A DNA stretch of 64,000 nt from Choanephora cucurbitarum (GCA_025331435.1 JAIWNI010000058.1:1-64000); one strand, 5' to 3'; counted from the first letter of the stretch, positions 48,468-59,932 are shown. The notes: generated by a model from the sequence alone, not told the origin. Translations and numbers: made by a program.

Positions 48468-49151
48468 TACAGTATGAACCGAAATAAGCTGCGGATTTAC
48501 AAACTCCGCGATTTGAACACGTAACCCATTGTTGTTCTTTGTTAGTCTTTTCATCACTCTTTTCTTAATAAACATACGAAAATAAGCACTTCGACAGTTG
48601 TTCCCGCATCCAAAGAAACTATCAAGCATCTTTTCGAATATAGTTATGGTAGTTGAGCTGGCGCTTTTATGTATCAAAACAACATTGCTCAGATCGCCAG
48701 AGATCTTGACCTCAACATCGTCATTTTTGAGTTCTGGCAAGAAGGTCTCTTTGACCACTTTTCGAGTAGCCTTGGGTCGTATGAACTTCAAATCATGTGC
48801 CGCAACAATAAAGCCAGCTCTGAAGCCCAGACATAAAGACTCACGTTTGGCTTGGGTTCTGTGATGGTATGGGGATGCTTTCATGCAAATGATGTTGACC
48901 CTCTTGTGGTACAATATGGATCAATTGATCGAAAAGTATTTGTTCAATGTTTGGTTGATTGTTGCCTTCCTTGGATTGAAAAAGAGTCTGGGAAGACTAA
49001 CATTGACTACATATTGTAGGAAGACAATACTACATGCCATGTAGGAGCATACTCTAGGTGTTTTAAGATGAAGACTATGACGAACATCCTTTATGGTGTA
49101 AGGTACTTATTAAATTTAAGATCCGCAACTTATTTCCGCTCACACTTTATA
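48468..49151 (+). mobile_element. Deleted Tc1-like element with TIRs and TA duplication
   Basis: Left end TACAGTATGAACCGAAATAAG and, inverted at the right, TATAAAGTGTGAGCGGAAATAAG. The terminal arms share AGT-TGA-CGGAAATAAG-TGCGGAT and are flanked by TA. Inside on the plus strand are two transposase pieces in different frames, FRVALGRMNFKSCAATIKPA (about 48750-48815) with PRHKDSRLAW, and GSVMVWGCFHANDVDPLV (about 48855-48910) with EDNTTCHVG (about 49020-49045). These match the linker and second-Asp regions of Tc1 proteins. The HTH and most of the first-Asp region are deleted. Confidence 0.8.
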
Positions 49152-49244
49152 GTTTACTCGTGTAACAATATTCAAGCATATAACATCTGCCAATATAGAA
49201 TCGAAAATGATCAACCTTCTTCTCTCTTTTAATTTTTCTTCAAT

Positions 49245-51033
49245 ATGTCTACTGCGCTAAACAATTCTTCAAATAACTCTATCCAACAAGACTCCAATCT
49301 AATTGTCAGTTGTAAGTTTGACTTGCTTATTAGAAATTAAAATCTTTATTCACTTTCTTTTATATATATGTATTTAGCAATAACTTCATATCTCAATAGC
49401 GATTCAGTCAAACACACCTTAGCTGAATACATTGCTCTAAACAGACCCATTATTTTGCAGACAATAAACTGCTTTTCTGATGTCTCAACTGAGCTTATTG
49501 ATACGTATAAAGCATGCTGCAATAACGCCAACAAAAAATTGTATGAAAATAAAGAAGAACAAGCTGCTGATTTTGTATAGTAACTCTTTTTTTTATAGTA
49601 TATTAGGATCGAATTGCAGAAAGAAATTACAAAGTCTCTTATTGAAACTGCAGGTAAACTAAAATTGTGTCCAAAATAAAACTATTTGAGAATAACATAA
49701 GATAGACAGAAGAAAAGTCACAAGGAGATGAGAAGAGCCGCAAGTCCACGCTATCTCTTCAATACGCATCAAGAATAACATCTAATAAGGTCCAGAAAGT
49801 AGCTGAGTTGTATGATTCTATTGTTCTTGAAAAGAAGTGGAAGTTAAAATCTGGAAGATATGCTGAAGACGTACTGGGAGAATTCGCTTTGAAGTGTGCT
49901 GTTGAGCAGTAAGTACTAATCCTTATACACACACGACGATGATACTTACTTCTTATCTAGTCCCAGTCAAAGCTTGATCTTAGACTTATATGATACTAAT
50001 TTGGCAGGTGTCTTCACCCAAGAAGAAGAAGAAATACTAGCAGAAGGTGGATTTCCACTTGAAAATGATCTCGACACAGCGTACAGAGAAATCTTGAATA
50101 GCCTGGTCGGTCAGTTAAGATAGTTCATTCTATATACACAGCTTATATGCTGACTTTTTGTCATCTTTTTTTTAGTCTAAATATGATGAACTGGAGGAAG
50201 TAATTGAGAAGATCGAAGCCAAAGGAAGATCTGATTTTGCAAAAAAAAAATGGTTAAAGAATGCCCTAACATCTGCGCTGTTTTTATTTACTGAAAACGA
50301 CATTCTTAATCTTCAAAATTATGAAGATGAAGATGAACTTTTATACAGTTTGTGGAGTTTTATCAAAACTTTGCTGATTGGAACAGGAGGGGAGGTTCAT
50401 GGGTAAGTGCTTTTGGTTTGAAGAGAAATAAGGTCAAACTGTATACTAACTGAAAAACACTATATTTCATAGACACGCTCAGGCGAATGAGGTGTCTACC
50501 TCAACCAATGAAGGAAGAAGCATTGGAGGCATTATGCCAATCAGACGAAAGCAGTCATGCGAAATACCAGACATGAGCTTTCAATACCTAAATCATCATC
50601 TCGGCTGTTTGGAGATTGGTGCTCAATCTGGAGAGTACGAAACCAAGACTCTCCAAGAAGCTTACTTCAAATGCCCATTGATGCTGAAGAACCAAGCTTC
50701 AGCCCTCAGCAGTAACATTAAGCAAGTTGGCATAGTCATTGATTGTAAGTATCCATACTAAAAAATTTGATAAACATTAACTTATACTCTTTAACAAGGC
50801 AACAACTTGCAAGCAATGACTTTGGAAAAGGCAAAAGGCTCTTTATTTGTAGTCAAGCGTTCAACACGCTTGACTTTCCCTATCGCATTGAATGAATTCT
50901 CCAACAGAATCATTCCTATAATGCACTTAATGCTGAACATTCGAAGTGTTCTTGCTGAAAGCATTGCAAGCATCAAAAGTATGCAAAGACAAGTACCCGT
51001 GTACTCTTTGGGCAAGAGAAAATCTTGCCAATA
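49245..51033 (+). CDS. Mucoralean hypothetical protein family, function unknown
   Basis: Multi-exon gene starting MSTALNNSSNNSIQQ. Successive exons can be joined in frame: SITSYLNSDSVKHTLAEYIA, KEITKSLIETAG, then a well-conserved-looking block KKWKLKSGRYAEDVLGEFA with HPSQSLILDLYDTN and GVFTQEEEEILAEGG. Later exons give LYSLWSFIKTLLIGTGGEVHG and PIRRKQSCEIPDMSFQYLNH, ending VPVYSLGKRKSCQ. The KW-LxSGR-VEDVL / HxSxSLILD / GVFT-EE pattern is one I associate with large families of uncharacterised proteins in Mucoromycota. No catalytic motif or transmembrane segment seen. One intron (about 50107) needs a weak GTCGGT donor. It sits next to the transposon cluster, so it may be a spreading or transposon-associated family. 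Confidence 0.6.
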
Positions 51034-51417
51034 AAATCGTATAGATATATATTATTATTCCTAATCACTTTTTCCAAACCATTTAATTCTTTATTCGTCT
51101 GTTTAATTCTTATTCCTTTAATATTCTTGCTTTATGTATAGAGTATGTGTTTGTAAGGGTTAAAGCAAGATGCTTACTGCTTAATTATCCACGACAATGT
51201 TCATGTAAATAGTGAACAGATCCCGTTTGTCGGCTAGCTATAGGCAATATATACTTTAGCAAGAAATAAACAGGATAGTTTTAAATCAACTAGAGCTGCT
51301 TTGCGTGATATTGATATAATTGCTTGTAAAGTAAAACTATATGAATGAGATGCTTGTCTGACTTGGTTCATTGCGTTGCTGAAAAAAAAAACGAATGCCT
51401 AAAATAATATAACCCAC
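51034..51417. other. Spacer, nothing recognised
   Basis: 3' flank of the hypothetical gene with no coding signal. It leads into the stem-loop array. Confidence 0.5.
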
Positions 51418-51720
51418 AAAGTTTCTTTATACAACTTACCTTAAAAATCGGTTGTATAAAGAGCCACTTCTATAACTTACCTTACAAATCGGTTATAGAA
51501 GGACGAGAATGAACATCTTGGAGATGGAGGAACACATCAAGAAGCTTACCCTAAGTTCGGCTAATTGAAAGTGACCCTCACGAAAAGTTTCTTTATACAA
51601 CTTACCTTAAAATCGGTTGTATAAAGAGCCACTTCTATAACTTACCTTACAAATCGGTTATAGAAGGGCGAGAATGAAAAGTTAGGTATAACTGAGTATC
51701 CTACCTCAGCATCGGTACTT
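51418..51720. repeat. Array of stem-loops with conserved loops
   Basis: Two direct copies of a 95-96 nt unit (51418-51513 and 51584-51678, offset 166). Each has two perfect hairpins. Stem 1 is CTTTATACAAC (51425-51435 with 51451-51461) and stem 2 is CTTCTATAAC (51467-51476 with 51492-51501). Both enclose a 15-nt loop TTACCTTAnAAATCG (14 nt in copy 2 hairpin 1). A fifth hairpin in the spacer (51537-51568, loop TTACCCTAAGTTCG) and a sixth after copy 2 (about 51693-51720, loop CTACCTCAGCATCG) share the loop consensus YTACCYYANNNTCG but have different stems. Base changes between stems are compensatory. Strand and function are unknown. It lies between the 3' ends of convergent genes. Confidence 0.85.
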
Positions 51721-51979
51721 GAAGCTCTCTTCTGTTCAAAAAAGCTGACTTCCTTTTTTTTTGTACTGCAACTTGGTTACAATGATCTGTTCCTTTTTTC
51801 CACCGTACTATCTATGGTTCACACAACTTCGCAGGAAATTCTCATCCAAACAAACAAGAAAAAACTCAAGCTCAAACTGAAGTGTACTTAAAAAAAAGAA
51901 TTATTTCTTGAATTTCTATAGCAGAGGAATTGGATTTTTCTTGGAAAACTAGAAAAGAGAAAATGCCAAGTTTATTAAC

Positions 51980-53887
51980 TTAATCCCAATATTTGATTAG
52001 ACCATCCCAACTACAGGTAGCCACTTTAGATGTTTCATGAGGATTCCATTCAGCACACATAACCACTCTGTCATGCACCTTGAGTTTCTTGAGGATCTTA
52101 CAGGTCTTCCAGTCCCAGAACCAAACATTACCATTTGAGTCACCACTTGTCATGAATCGACCATCAGGTGAAAAGCTAGGTTTACAAGCATAACCAGCAA
52201 TCAAATGACCAGCAAAACGCTTCTTTCTATTTAATCTAAATCTATCACCAGCACCATAAATCAAGATCTGGTTATCCAAAGATTGACAAGCCAGCCATTT
52301 CTCTATTTTGTAGAAAACAATTGTAAGCTACCTCTGCTTCCAATACAATAAGGATACTTTACTGTTAGGTGACAACGTCACTGCAGGAATAGAATACATG
52401 TCTGGTTCAGCAATGTATTTGATGACGACAGGAATATCATATTCCCAAGCACGCATTGTCTTATCGTCTGAGGTGGTAACAAAACGACGGTTTTCATCTA
52501 CAAAAGTAATTGTGTTCACAGCACCCAAGTGTTGATCGTATTCTTGTGTGATCTCGCCTGTGTTGATGTCGAATTGAATGATCTTCTTGTCAGAATAACC
52601 TGCCAAAAAGATGTTTTGTTTGTCATGGTCAGGGTTGAATGTAGCACAATAAGGCAATTTGCCAGTGGAGAAGGTGCGAATACATTGACCTGTTTCTGTA
52701 TCCCATAGCTTGATGTTTCTGTCATAACTCACACTCAAGAACCGTGTACCATCATTGTTGAATGTAACGTCTCTGACTGCTTTATCATGACCATGATAAG
52801 AACGCAAAAGGCTTCTATCATGGTATACATCCCAAATCTAACACACAGACACATCAGATGATTGCCCACCCTTCTTTTTTTTTTTGACTTACCTTGATCT
52901 GGTTATCCATACCACCACTAAGCAAGAGATGTGCTGATTTAGGAAAGAATTTGATGCTTGATACACCCTTTTCATGACCTTCCCATGTATGAATCAGTTT
53001 TTTGGGAATAAAGCAATCTTGAGATCCAGGTTCTCCAAACAGATTAACATCCACATCTTGAGGCACAGCCATATATGTACGTCCCAGATAATCACGCTCT
53101 GAAGCACCATGGAATATAGTTGTCTCTGTTCCTGTATTTCTAGCAATATTTCTGACCGAGAATTCAGCTGGTTTCTCAACTTCCTTGGTCTCTTCCTCCA
53201 CCTTCTCCTCCTGTGCTTCTTCTTGATCATCTTTCGCCAAGCCTGTAGGAACACCTACATTGTCGTTCTCGTAACCAGCCCAGGGACCTTTATAGGCATC
53301 TGGACCCTCCACTTGATCTAATTTTCCTTTGCCGTATCGCTTTTTCTTCAAGTCCTTGTTGGGTCTTAGGTCTTTTCGAACACGATCAAAGATAGATGCG
53401 CCTTCTAATTCGGTTGCAATATTCAGGTTACCTACATAACCTGTGCCCATCAAGCCTTGGCCTGTCTGTCCAGCCAAATTGGTGTTGGCACTCAAAGAAG
53501 GATCGCGTGCATAACCATATGTTTCGAAAGTACGATGTTGTGTTCTAAAGTCGGCTTCAGAGATGGCCTGTTGCTCTACATGGCCGTTGATGACGTTTTG
53601 TGTTGCAAGGTGTTGCTCAACAAAGGGGTTGGTAGGTCCTAAGACGGGTCTGTTCATATCGTCATAAGTCACATTGACAGTAAGTTCAGTAGCTGTGGGT
53701 GCGGTATATAACGCGCCTGATGTATGATCCTATGATTCATCAATACTCTTCAAGATGCAAAGCTTTCCCTCTAGCTACTCACATGAAAACCTGTATCAGG
53801 TGCTGTGTTTATCTTTGTTAAAGCTGAATTCGTGACTTGAACGTTATCTTCTTCATCACTAGAACCATAATTATTGACTAAATCCAT
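51980..53887 (-). CDS. PRP17: Pre-mRNA splicing factor Prp17/Cdc40 (WD40)
   Basis: Second-step splicing factor that binds the spliceosome. Starts at 53887 with [15 protein letters not shown]. The N-terminal region has the Prp17-specific NPTNPF-type segment ([19 protein letters not shown]), the [11 protein letters not shown] block and [20 protein letters not shown]. An acidic [20 protein letters not shown] stretch precedes a seven-bladed WD40 propeller: [67 protein letters not shown] and [11 protein letters not shown] at the end. Four introns are visible, near 53780-53725, 52895-52840, 52330-52285 and others with GT-AG ends. The C-terminus at the last WD blade is normal for the family. Confidence 0.94.
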
Positions 53888-54804
53888 CTTATATGTATTT
53901 TTTTTTGGTAAGAAAGAAAAAAAGAAATAGATAAATAGGCAGAAATAAAGAAGAGACAAGTCACAAGCATTGCATAAGAGAAGGCGGATAATTTGGGTGT
54001 ATCCCGACGACTCTTGAGCTATTTTGGAAGAAAGCACAATTTACACTTTCGAACTGCTTAAGCTGTGTCATTCTCTATAGTGGAAGTTGTCACTCAAAAG
54101 CAACAATTTCGGCATTAGTTGCTTTGGAGCGCGATACATTGATGATATGCAGTCAAAAAGTTGTGTTGCTGAGTCATAGAATGATAAATTTAGTGGTTTA
54201 ACCAAGTGTGATACTGACATTGGATGGCTTCTAGACAGAAGGGTAAATGAAGTTGTAAAGGGACGCTACTACTTGCTTCAAAGCAAGTCTTGGTGCTACT
54301 TATTGTAACGGGGGGTTTGAAAGAAAGGTCCTAAAAGTACCTAGAAAATGATTCAAAATCAACCATCTATTTCTTATGAGTCTGTCAAGAAATTGTGCTT
54401 CAAGAATTATAAGATCAACATAATAGGTAGCTGCACTATTATTCGTTGAAACTGCGTCCTCCAGTATCTAACAAGTAACAATGACAGTTGGCAGATTATG
54501 CTTAAGCTTCTTTTTAGCCATTGTGTGAATGTCGCTGCTAATATCAGAAGCACCCTAGTGGAATACATCCATTCAAAATATGTTCTTAAACCAAGGCCTA
54601 CTACATCAACAAGAGCTCAACAAGACCAAGGACTGTAGAAACAATCCATCATATGATTTATTTTGCCTGGTGAAGGTAAAGATCTTAAAAGCAAAAGAGC
54701 AAAGTAACCTCTTTTTCTTATTTGGTATATATTCTTCCAGATATCCAGAATTAGGACACCTAAAGTATCCGACACCAAAGGAAAGTAAATCGATGCACGC
54801 TTAT
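53888..54804. other. Intergenic, nothing recognised
   Basis: Spacer upstream of PRP17 and downstream of the chitin deacetylase gene. A short inverted pattern (ACTTGCTTCAAAGCAAGT, about 54272-54289) could form a small hairpin. No gene. Confidence 0.45.
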
Positions 54805-56018
54805 TCAAGATGATTCCCAATAAGGATATCCAATATGAGGCACACAGTCATGAACTTTCATAACACGAAATACCTTTTTGAGTCTTGGTATCCATTTCCG
54901 AGCTACTTTGATGGTTTGATGGGTGCTTTCATGCATCAATACAATGCGACCATGTGTCTGGTTTCCCGACTGATACGCTGATATCCAACTCTTGAATGCG
55001 GCATCTACTTCATCTCGTATGAAATCTTCTGCATCATCTGCAAGAGATATGTACCAATCTAGAGAGTCACTGTTCCATGTAATAGTCCGCAATCCTAATT
55101 GATGTGCAATAGCTCTGACACGATCATCTACATCACCATAGCTTGGACGCCAACACCTTGTGGTGACTCCTGTTGCTTCCTTGATGGCTCGAATAGTCCA
55201 ATATAGCTCAGCTACAATCTGTTCGTTTGTCAGCATGGTCATATGTGTATGAGACCAAGTATGGGCGCATAAAGTATGCCCTGATTGAAAAGCGCGGAGA
55301 GCAGCTTGAGGGGAATCAACTATATTAGATCCAATCACTAGCACTGTCGTCAGCACATTATCATTGACGCTAGTTTGTATGCTTTTCTTACTAAACAAAG
55401 TGGCTGTTTGATTCAGACTAGCAAGAAAATCATAAAGATAAGGCATGCGATCAATACGATTTGAAGCGTTTGTTATCAATGGACCATCATCAAATGTCTA
55501 TCATATAAACAAAGCATATCAGCATAGAGGCAAATGAACATATCGAAACTTTATTTTACCAATCCGAAATCATAGGGACGAGCGCATTCTATTATATCGT
55601 TTGGCAAATAGGTTACTTTAGGGGTTGAGCATAGTTTGTTTGTTTCCCAGCAACCTTCAGCTTTCTGAATTTCATAAGTATCGTTTTGGCTGAGATGGCG
55701 TGCTAATTTAGGTACATAATCCCAATTGATAGCTCTGATGGCTGCTTGCACTTCTCTGTGTCGACTATCGGGAGTTTTCCAAAAAGGAGGATAGGCATGT
55801 GCATTGAAGTTGAGATGTGGCTCTAGTGGTCCTGTAGGAACAGGTTGTAAAGGACGAGTACCATGAAATGGGAACTGAGGGAGAAAAGTAGGTGATGAGA
55901 CGGGAAGAATGACAGGTGTTCTATCATATTTATCAAGTTTAGCAAAAGAAAATGACTGAGCGTATGTTTTGTTTATATATATAACATGAAGAAATAGTAC
56001 AATTCCAATAAAGTGCAT
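54805..56018 (-). CDS. Chitin deacetylase-like NodB polysaccharide deacetylase
   Basis: Secreted CE4 (NodB) enzyme, expected to convert nascent chitin to chitosan, a major Mucorales wall polymer. Start at 56018 (MHFIGIVLFLHVIYI, a clean signal peptide) is preferred over a Met 22 codons upstream. Exon 1 carries the Mucorales N-terminal region (KAEGCWETNKLCSTPK). Exon 2 opens TFDDGP (catalytic base plus metal Asp), followed by HTWSHTHMT (the two metal His), RPSYGDVDDRVRAIA and IVLMHEST. All metal ligands are present. The ORF carries an 18-residue surplus before VIGSNIV that is better read as a 48-nt in-frame intron (55344-55391). Several NxS/T sites support secretion. Confidence 0.9.
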
Positions 56019-57356
56019 TTCTTTATATAAGGAAAGGAAGGGAAAAAAAAGAAAAAGGAAATGATCGATCGATCTCTTCAACATCTATGCTGCCTCTCAT
56101 GAAAAAAAAGTAGAGGGAGGATATGTTCAAGATATGACTAAAACGGAACATTTAGGTCTTGCTTGGCGATCATAAGAAAGCTGTCTGTGCTGAATACAAT
56201 TCCAGATAATTTCTGATAAAAAGGATATATCAATACAGATAGGCATATATCGATATTCATTCAATCACTAAATAAGCAGCCTTTCTCAGCCCTCATGTCT
56301 TGACGCAAAGCATCTAAAAGGAAAACATGATTCAAGCTCTAATAGATTATCTCAAGAAAGAAAGGATAACATATTGAAGCCTTTGTAATACATAATGCTA
56401 CAGAATACTTTCGCAACTCAACCTTAATTTCCAAGAAAATAAAAAGCTTATTGCTTCTCCTATCATCACAATGACATTCTTCCCTTCCCAGTGGTTGCTA
56501 GTACTTTAATGTTGTCATCAACATCTTTATATCTTGACGTATGTTGGAAACACTTCACCATATTTCAACAGGTTGAAATTGGGATAAAAGCAAATATAGA
56601 CCAATGTATTGGAACATTAGTTAACAGACCTAGTTAGAACCGACATATAGGCCTCTTTGAAAGCCACATCATCATTGTCATATTTCCTTCCTATCTCTCT
56701 TTCTCTCAGAAGGGAAAATAAAGCTGTTATGAAAAATGTAACCTGTTGACTGCCATACGAGTCATCAGGCTCAGTTTGATCAACTTCCTTTTTCCACTAT
56801 AAGCATACAACGTTTGCTTTGAGAAGCCCCCCTCTCTTTCTTATCGAGCTCAACACAAATGACAATGATTTCTCTTCCGCGTAAGTTTTCATCTCTTTAG
56901 GCGATCACATGCATCTGCAAGGATGACAACCATTCTCTTCTCTGTGAATGCGCAAACACTTTTTGTTGTCTACCGTATATTCTAATTACAAAAAAGAAAA
57001 GAGTGTTCTTCACTGCGCTTTGCTAAAGGAAGTTACTTGTTAGTCTGCTTGAGATGAGCTTTGTGAGTAGTCCAAGCAAAGTAAATGGAAATAATATAGG
57101 TACACTTTTTTTTATAGAGGATGTGCACTTTTTCCAGTTACGTCACTTCTCATGACCCAATCAAATAAACTGAGTTATCTTGACCAAACAAGGGCGAATT
57201 TTTTTTTGGTAGCTCTCAAGCCGCTCTTGTAGGCAAGAATAATGAGAGGAGAACCCGATTCGGGCCCAAAAAAATTGAAAGCAGGATAGAGGCTCTCTCT
57301 TTTTTTTCTTTTGTTGTACACACATACTCTCTCCCTACTCTTCTTTTTTTTAAACA
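56019..57356. other. Divergent intergenic region
   Basis: Between chitin deacetylase (minus) and NDUFA12 (plus). No gene. CT-rich tracts occur just before the NDUFA12 start (57295-57350), as ahead of other respiratory genes here. Confidence 0.5.
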
Positions 57357-57870
57357 ATGTCAACTATCGGACGTACCATCAAAAACTTCATGAAGGTTGG
57401 TCCTTCAAGTTACATTAAGCAAATGGACACCATTGGTGATACCAAATGGGGTCGCCTTATTGGTACTGATGTAAACGGCAACAAATATTTTGAAAACAAC
57501 GATGAAGTTTCTGGTAAGAGAAATGAAGTATTGATCATTCGGTTTCAAGACTTACATGTTTAATGAAGGTCGTGAACGTTGGGTCGAATATGCCAGTAAG
57601 CAAAACGACAGTGCTGATATTACTCCTGAATGGTAAAAGAAAAGAGAAAGAGAGAGAAAAGAGATTTGAGTGCTATATTGACAGACATATAGGCACATGT
57701 GGTTGGCTCGTATTGTTCAAGAGCCTCCTACTGAAATGAACCTTCAACCTCAAAAGTGGTGGGGTCAACCTACCCCTAACTTCTCTGGTACTCGTAAGAA
57801 CTTCAAGACTTACAGTACTACTACTTCCAAGTTAGAAGCATGGGAACCTGTTGTCAAGGCTAGACAATAA
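57357..57870 (+). CDS. NDUFA12: Complex I accessory subunit NDUFA12 (B17.2)
   Basis: Matrix-side accessory subunit of NADH:ubiquinone oxidoreductase. Three exons (57357-57513, 57569-57632, 57693-57870) sum to 399 nt, 132 codons plus stop, a normal length. Family blocks: KWGRLIGTDVNGNKYFEN, GRERWVEYASK, then DITPEWHMWLARIVQEPPT and a basic C-terminal tail (PNFSGTRKNFKTYSTT). All junctions keep phase. No cleavable presequence is evident, as is usual for this subunit. Confidence 0.95.
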
Positions 57871-58127
57871 ACAGTTCATGAATAAACCTTATGTCTTTTT
57901 CTTGAAAGGACAAGAGAGAATGTGCATTGCTAGATGTGTGTGAGGGACAGAGAGGTCGAATGCTTTATTGTTGTATCCCAAAAGAGGGAGAGAGGTTGCA
58001 TAGTCAGTTTTGATGTCAAAATTTACTTTCTAAACATGCAATCATGCTGCAACTCCGCTTTATTTTTTTTTTCTTGTTGTCTCTTTTTTTCTTTTTAAAC
58101 TTTTCTTTCACTTTTTCTCATTCTATC

Positions 58128-58548
58128 ATGTCAACACCTGCACGACAAGAGATTATTGCGCTTTATCGGTCTTATATGCGCATTGTTAGAGAGTGGCCTG
58201 AGGATAAGGTCAGACCCAACCGAGGCATGAAACAAGTATTAGAGAAACGAGTAGAAGAGACCTTCAGAACTGCTCATCCCGACATTCATCTCGAAAAAGC
58301 CAAAAAAGAACTTGAATCACTAGAGCTTCTATTAGAAAACACATTCAAAGAAAAGGTAAACCAAAGAAAAAGACACCAGACAGAGCAACAAGGTCAATTA
58401 AGACTTTATTCTATAGTACCCTATTTCAGAAAAGATTCTTACACCAGCTAGTAATCCTAATTATTATTCTAAGCTTATATCATCATTGGAAGCAAGTAAA
58501 GACGGGCAAAAGAGTGCTTTGGCCAAGTTATTTGGTGTCAATAAATGA
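58128..58548 (+). CDS. UQCC2/Cbp6-like complex III assembly factor
   Basis: Small mitochondrial protein resembling UQCC2 (Cbp6-type cytochrome b translation and assembly factor). Start at 58128 (MSTPARQEI); an in-frame Met at 58044 would add a poly-Phe stretch translated from a poly-T tract. Two exons (58128-58355, 58417-58548) sum to 360 nt, 119 codons plus stop. LYRSYMRIVREWPEDK matches the UQCC2 start (YRRFLKLCEEWPVDE), and KEKYPISEKIL spans the intron like KHKYP in UQCC2. The LYR triplet also made an LYRM-family factor a possibility, but the EWP segment favours UQCC2. Its stop codon ends one base from the stop of the convergent protease gene. Confidence 0.7.
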
Positions 58549-58549
58549 T

Positions 58550-59932
58550 TTATGACTTTATTAACCTGATAAGTGCCTGTCTTAATTGTTTTCGACTTGG
58601 TACAGGTGTACTTTGCCATAATCTATCTGAATCCACTTCATGTCCCTTGATATTTATGATCAGCTTGGAAAAGAAATGTGCACAAAGAGATGAACCTTTT
58701 TTTTTCTAAGTTTGGCACTTACCCTAAGTAATTCCAGTGTCTTTGATCGATGAAGCATTAAGAGTTGAACGGATCGAAGCAAATGGAGTCCACAGTCATG
58801 ATTGTTTTCTTGCACGGGAATAGGTCGAACTAAGGTTTTGATAGGTGGAATTGTCTTACCATTTTCTTCGAGGTATTTACAGCTTAAGAAGTCTTTGATA
58901 AGCATCATTGCCTTTCCTGAGGCATTGTATCGATTTAATGAATCCATGACAGCTATGAATTGCCTGTACGAAAAGAAAGGAATACTCATCCCGTCAATAT
59001 GATCTCTTAATACCGTCATCTAACACACACACTCTCACCTTACTTTTTCTTTCCTGGATTTACTACAGCTATAAGGTACCAGTGATGACTGAGAAAAAAG
59101 CAAATTAGTATGTTGATAAAGAAAAGCCCCTTGTTATTTCCTTACTCTTCACAAGCTGGAATGAGCCACAGCTTTTTACTGAATATTTTGTCGTATTGAA
59201 TCCATCGCTTGATAGCATCAAATGAACTTTTTCGACCTGCATCTCTATTTGCAAACACATTCCAATAAGAAAGGGCTGTGCTATCAACTAAAGCAAAGAC
59301 AAAAGGGGTCACTTACTGGCTCATTTCATTCAATCGGCTATAGAAGAAACTGTTGGAGATGTAAACTTCGGATTGTAATTTATACTGATCTAGATACATT
59401 TGTAGTACAAAATCAACAATGGTGTCATTGAGCCATTGTCGAGGTTTGAGATATTTAAGATCGTTTTTTTCGATTGTCGCATTGGATCCTGCAATGCGAG
59501 CAATCCTGTTTAGAGTAAGTAGGTCCTCTTTGTTTCATCGATATGATATGTTGTTTTTAAGAAATCTTACTTGGGCCGTTTTTTAGTCTCGTCTTCATGA
59601 TCCGAAAGTATTTCAATCACACTGCTGTCACTATTATTCTCGGGATCTGTTGTGGTATTGAGTTGCGTTGTTGCTGGTTTAGTTTCCAGGGTAACTGTTT
59701 TAGTTTCTAAGGCAACCAGTTTGGTGTTGGCTACTGAAGTTTCGGTTTGTTTCCTTCGCTACCAAGTGGCAAGATCAGTTTCTCTCTTCTTTTTTTTTCC
59801 TACTGATGGAGAAAAACTTACCTTCCTCTCTCTCGGCTTAATGTTATCATGACTTGTCAAAGCGACCTTAAAGATAGTTAGTGCTTGAGCCTCAATAATC
59901 AATGTCTGCTCGTACTTTTTCTTCAATTGCAT
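58550..59932 (-). CDS. Ulp/SENP-type SUMO protease (C48)
   Basis: Cysteine protease expected to remove SUMO from targets. Starts at 59932 (MQLKKKYEQTLII). A Thr/Ser-rich N-terminus with an acidic patch (VIEILSDHEDE) resembles a SUMO-interacting motif. The catalytic domain follows after an intron: KYLKPRQWLNDTIVDFVLQ, SNSFFYSRL, KRWIQYDKIFSKKLWLIP, then HHWYLIAVVNPG (catalytic His), IAVMDSLNRYN (Asp) and PVQENNHDCGLHLL (oxyanion Gln and nucleophile Cys). The last exon ends RLIKS with the stop at 58552-58550. The layout is closest to Ulp2/SENP6-7-like enzymes. At least six introns; each junction I checked keeps phase. Confidence 0.87.

Noticed and set aside
48327..48914. 195-aa minus-strand ORF
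   Set aside because: It is antisense to recognisable Tc1 transposase pieces on the plus strand and has no family features.
51418..51720. CRISPR-like array
   Set aside because: Repeat units are hairpin pairs with no regular spacers, and the genome is eukaryotic.
51418..51720. U1 snRNA gene
   Set aside because: The loop matches the U1 5' end only over about 8 nt. No Sm site or U1-like four-stem architecture is present.
58044..58127. Upstream Met of the UQCC2-like gene
   Set aside because: The added residues are a poly-Phe/Leu run translated from poly-T. The Met at 58128 begins the family-like sequence.
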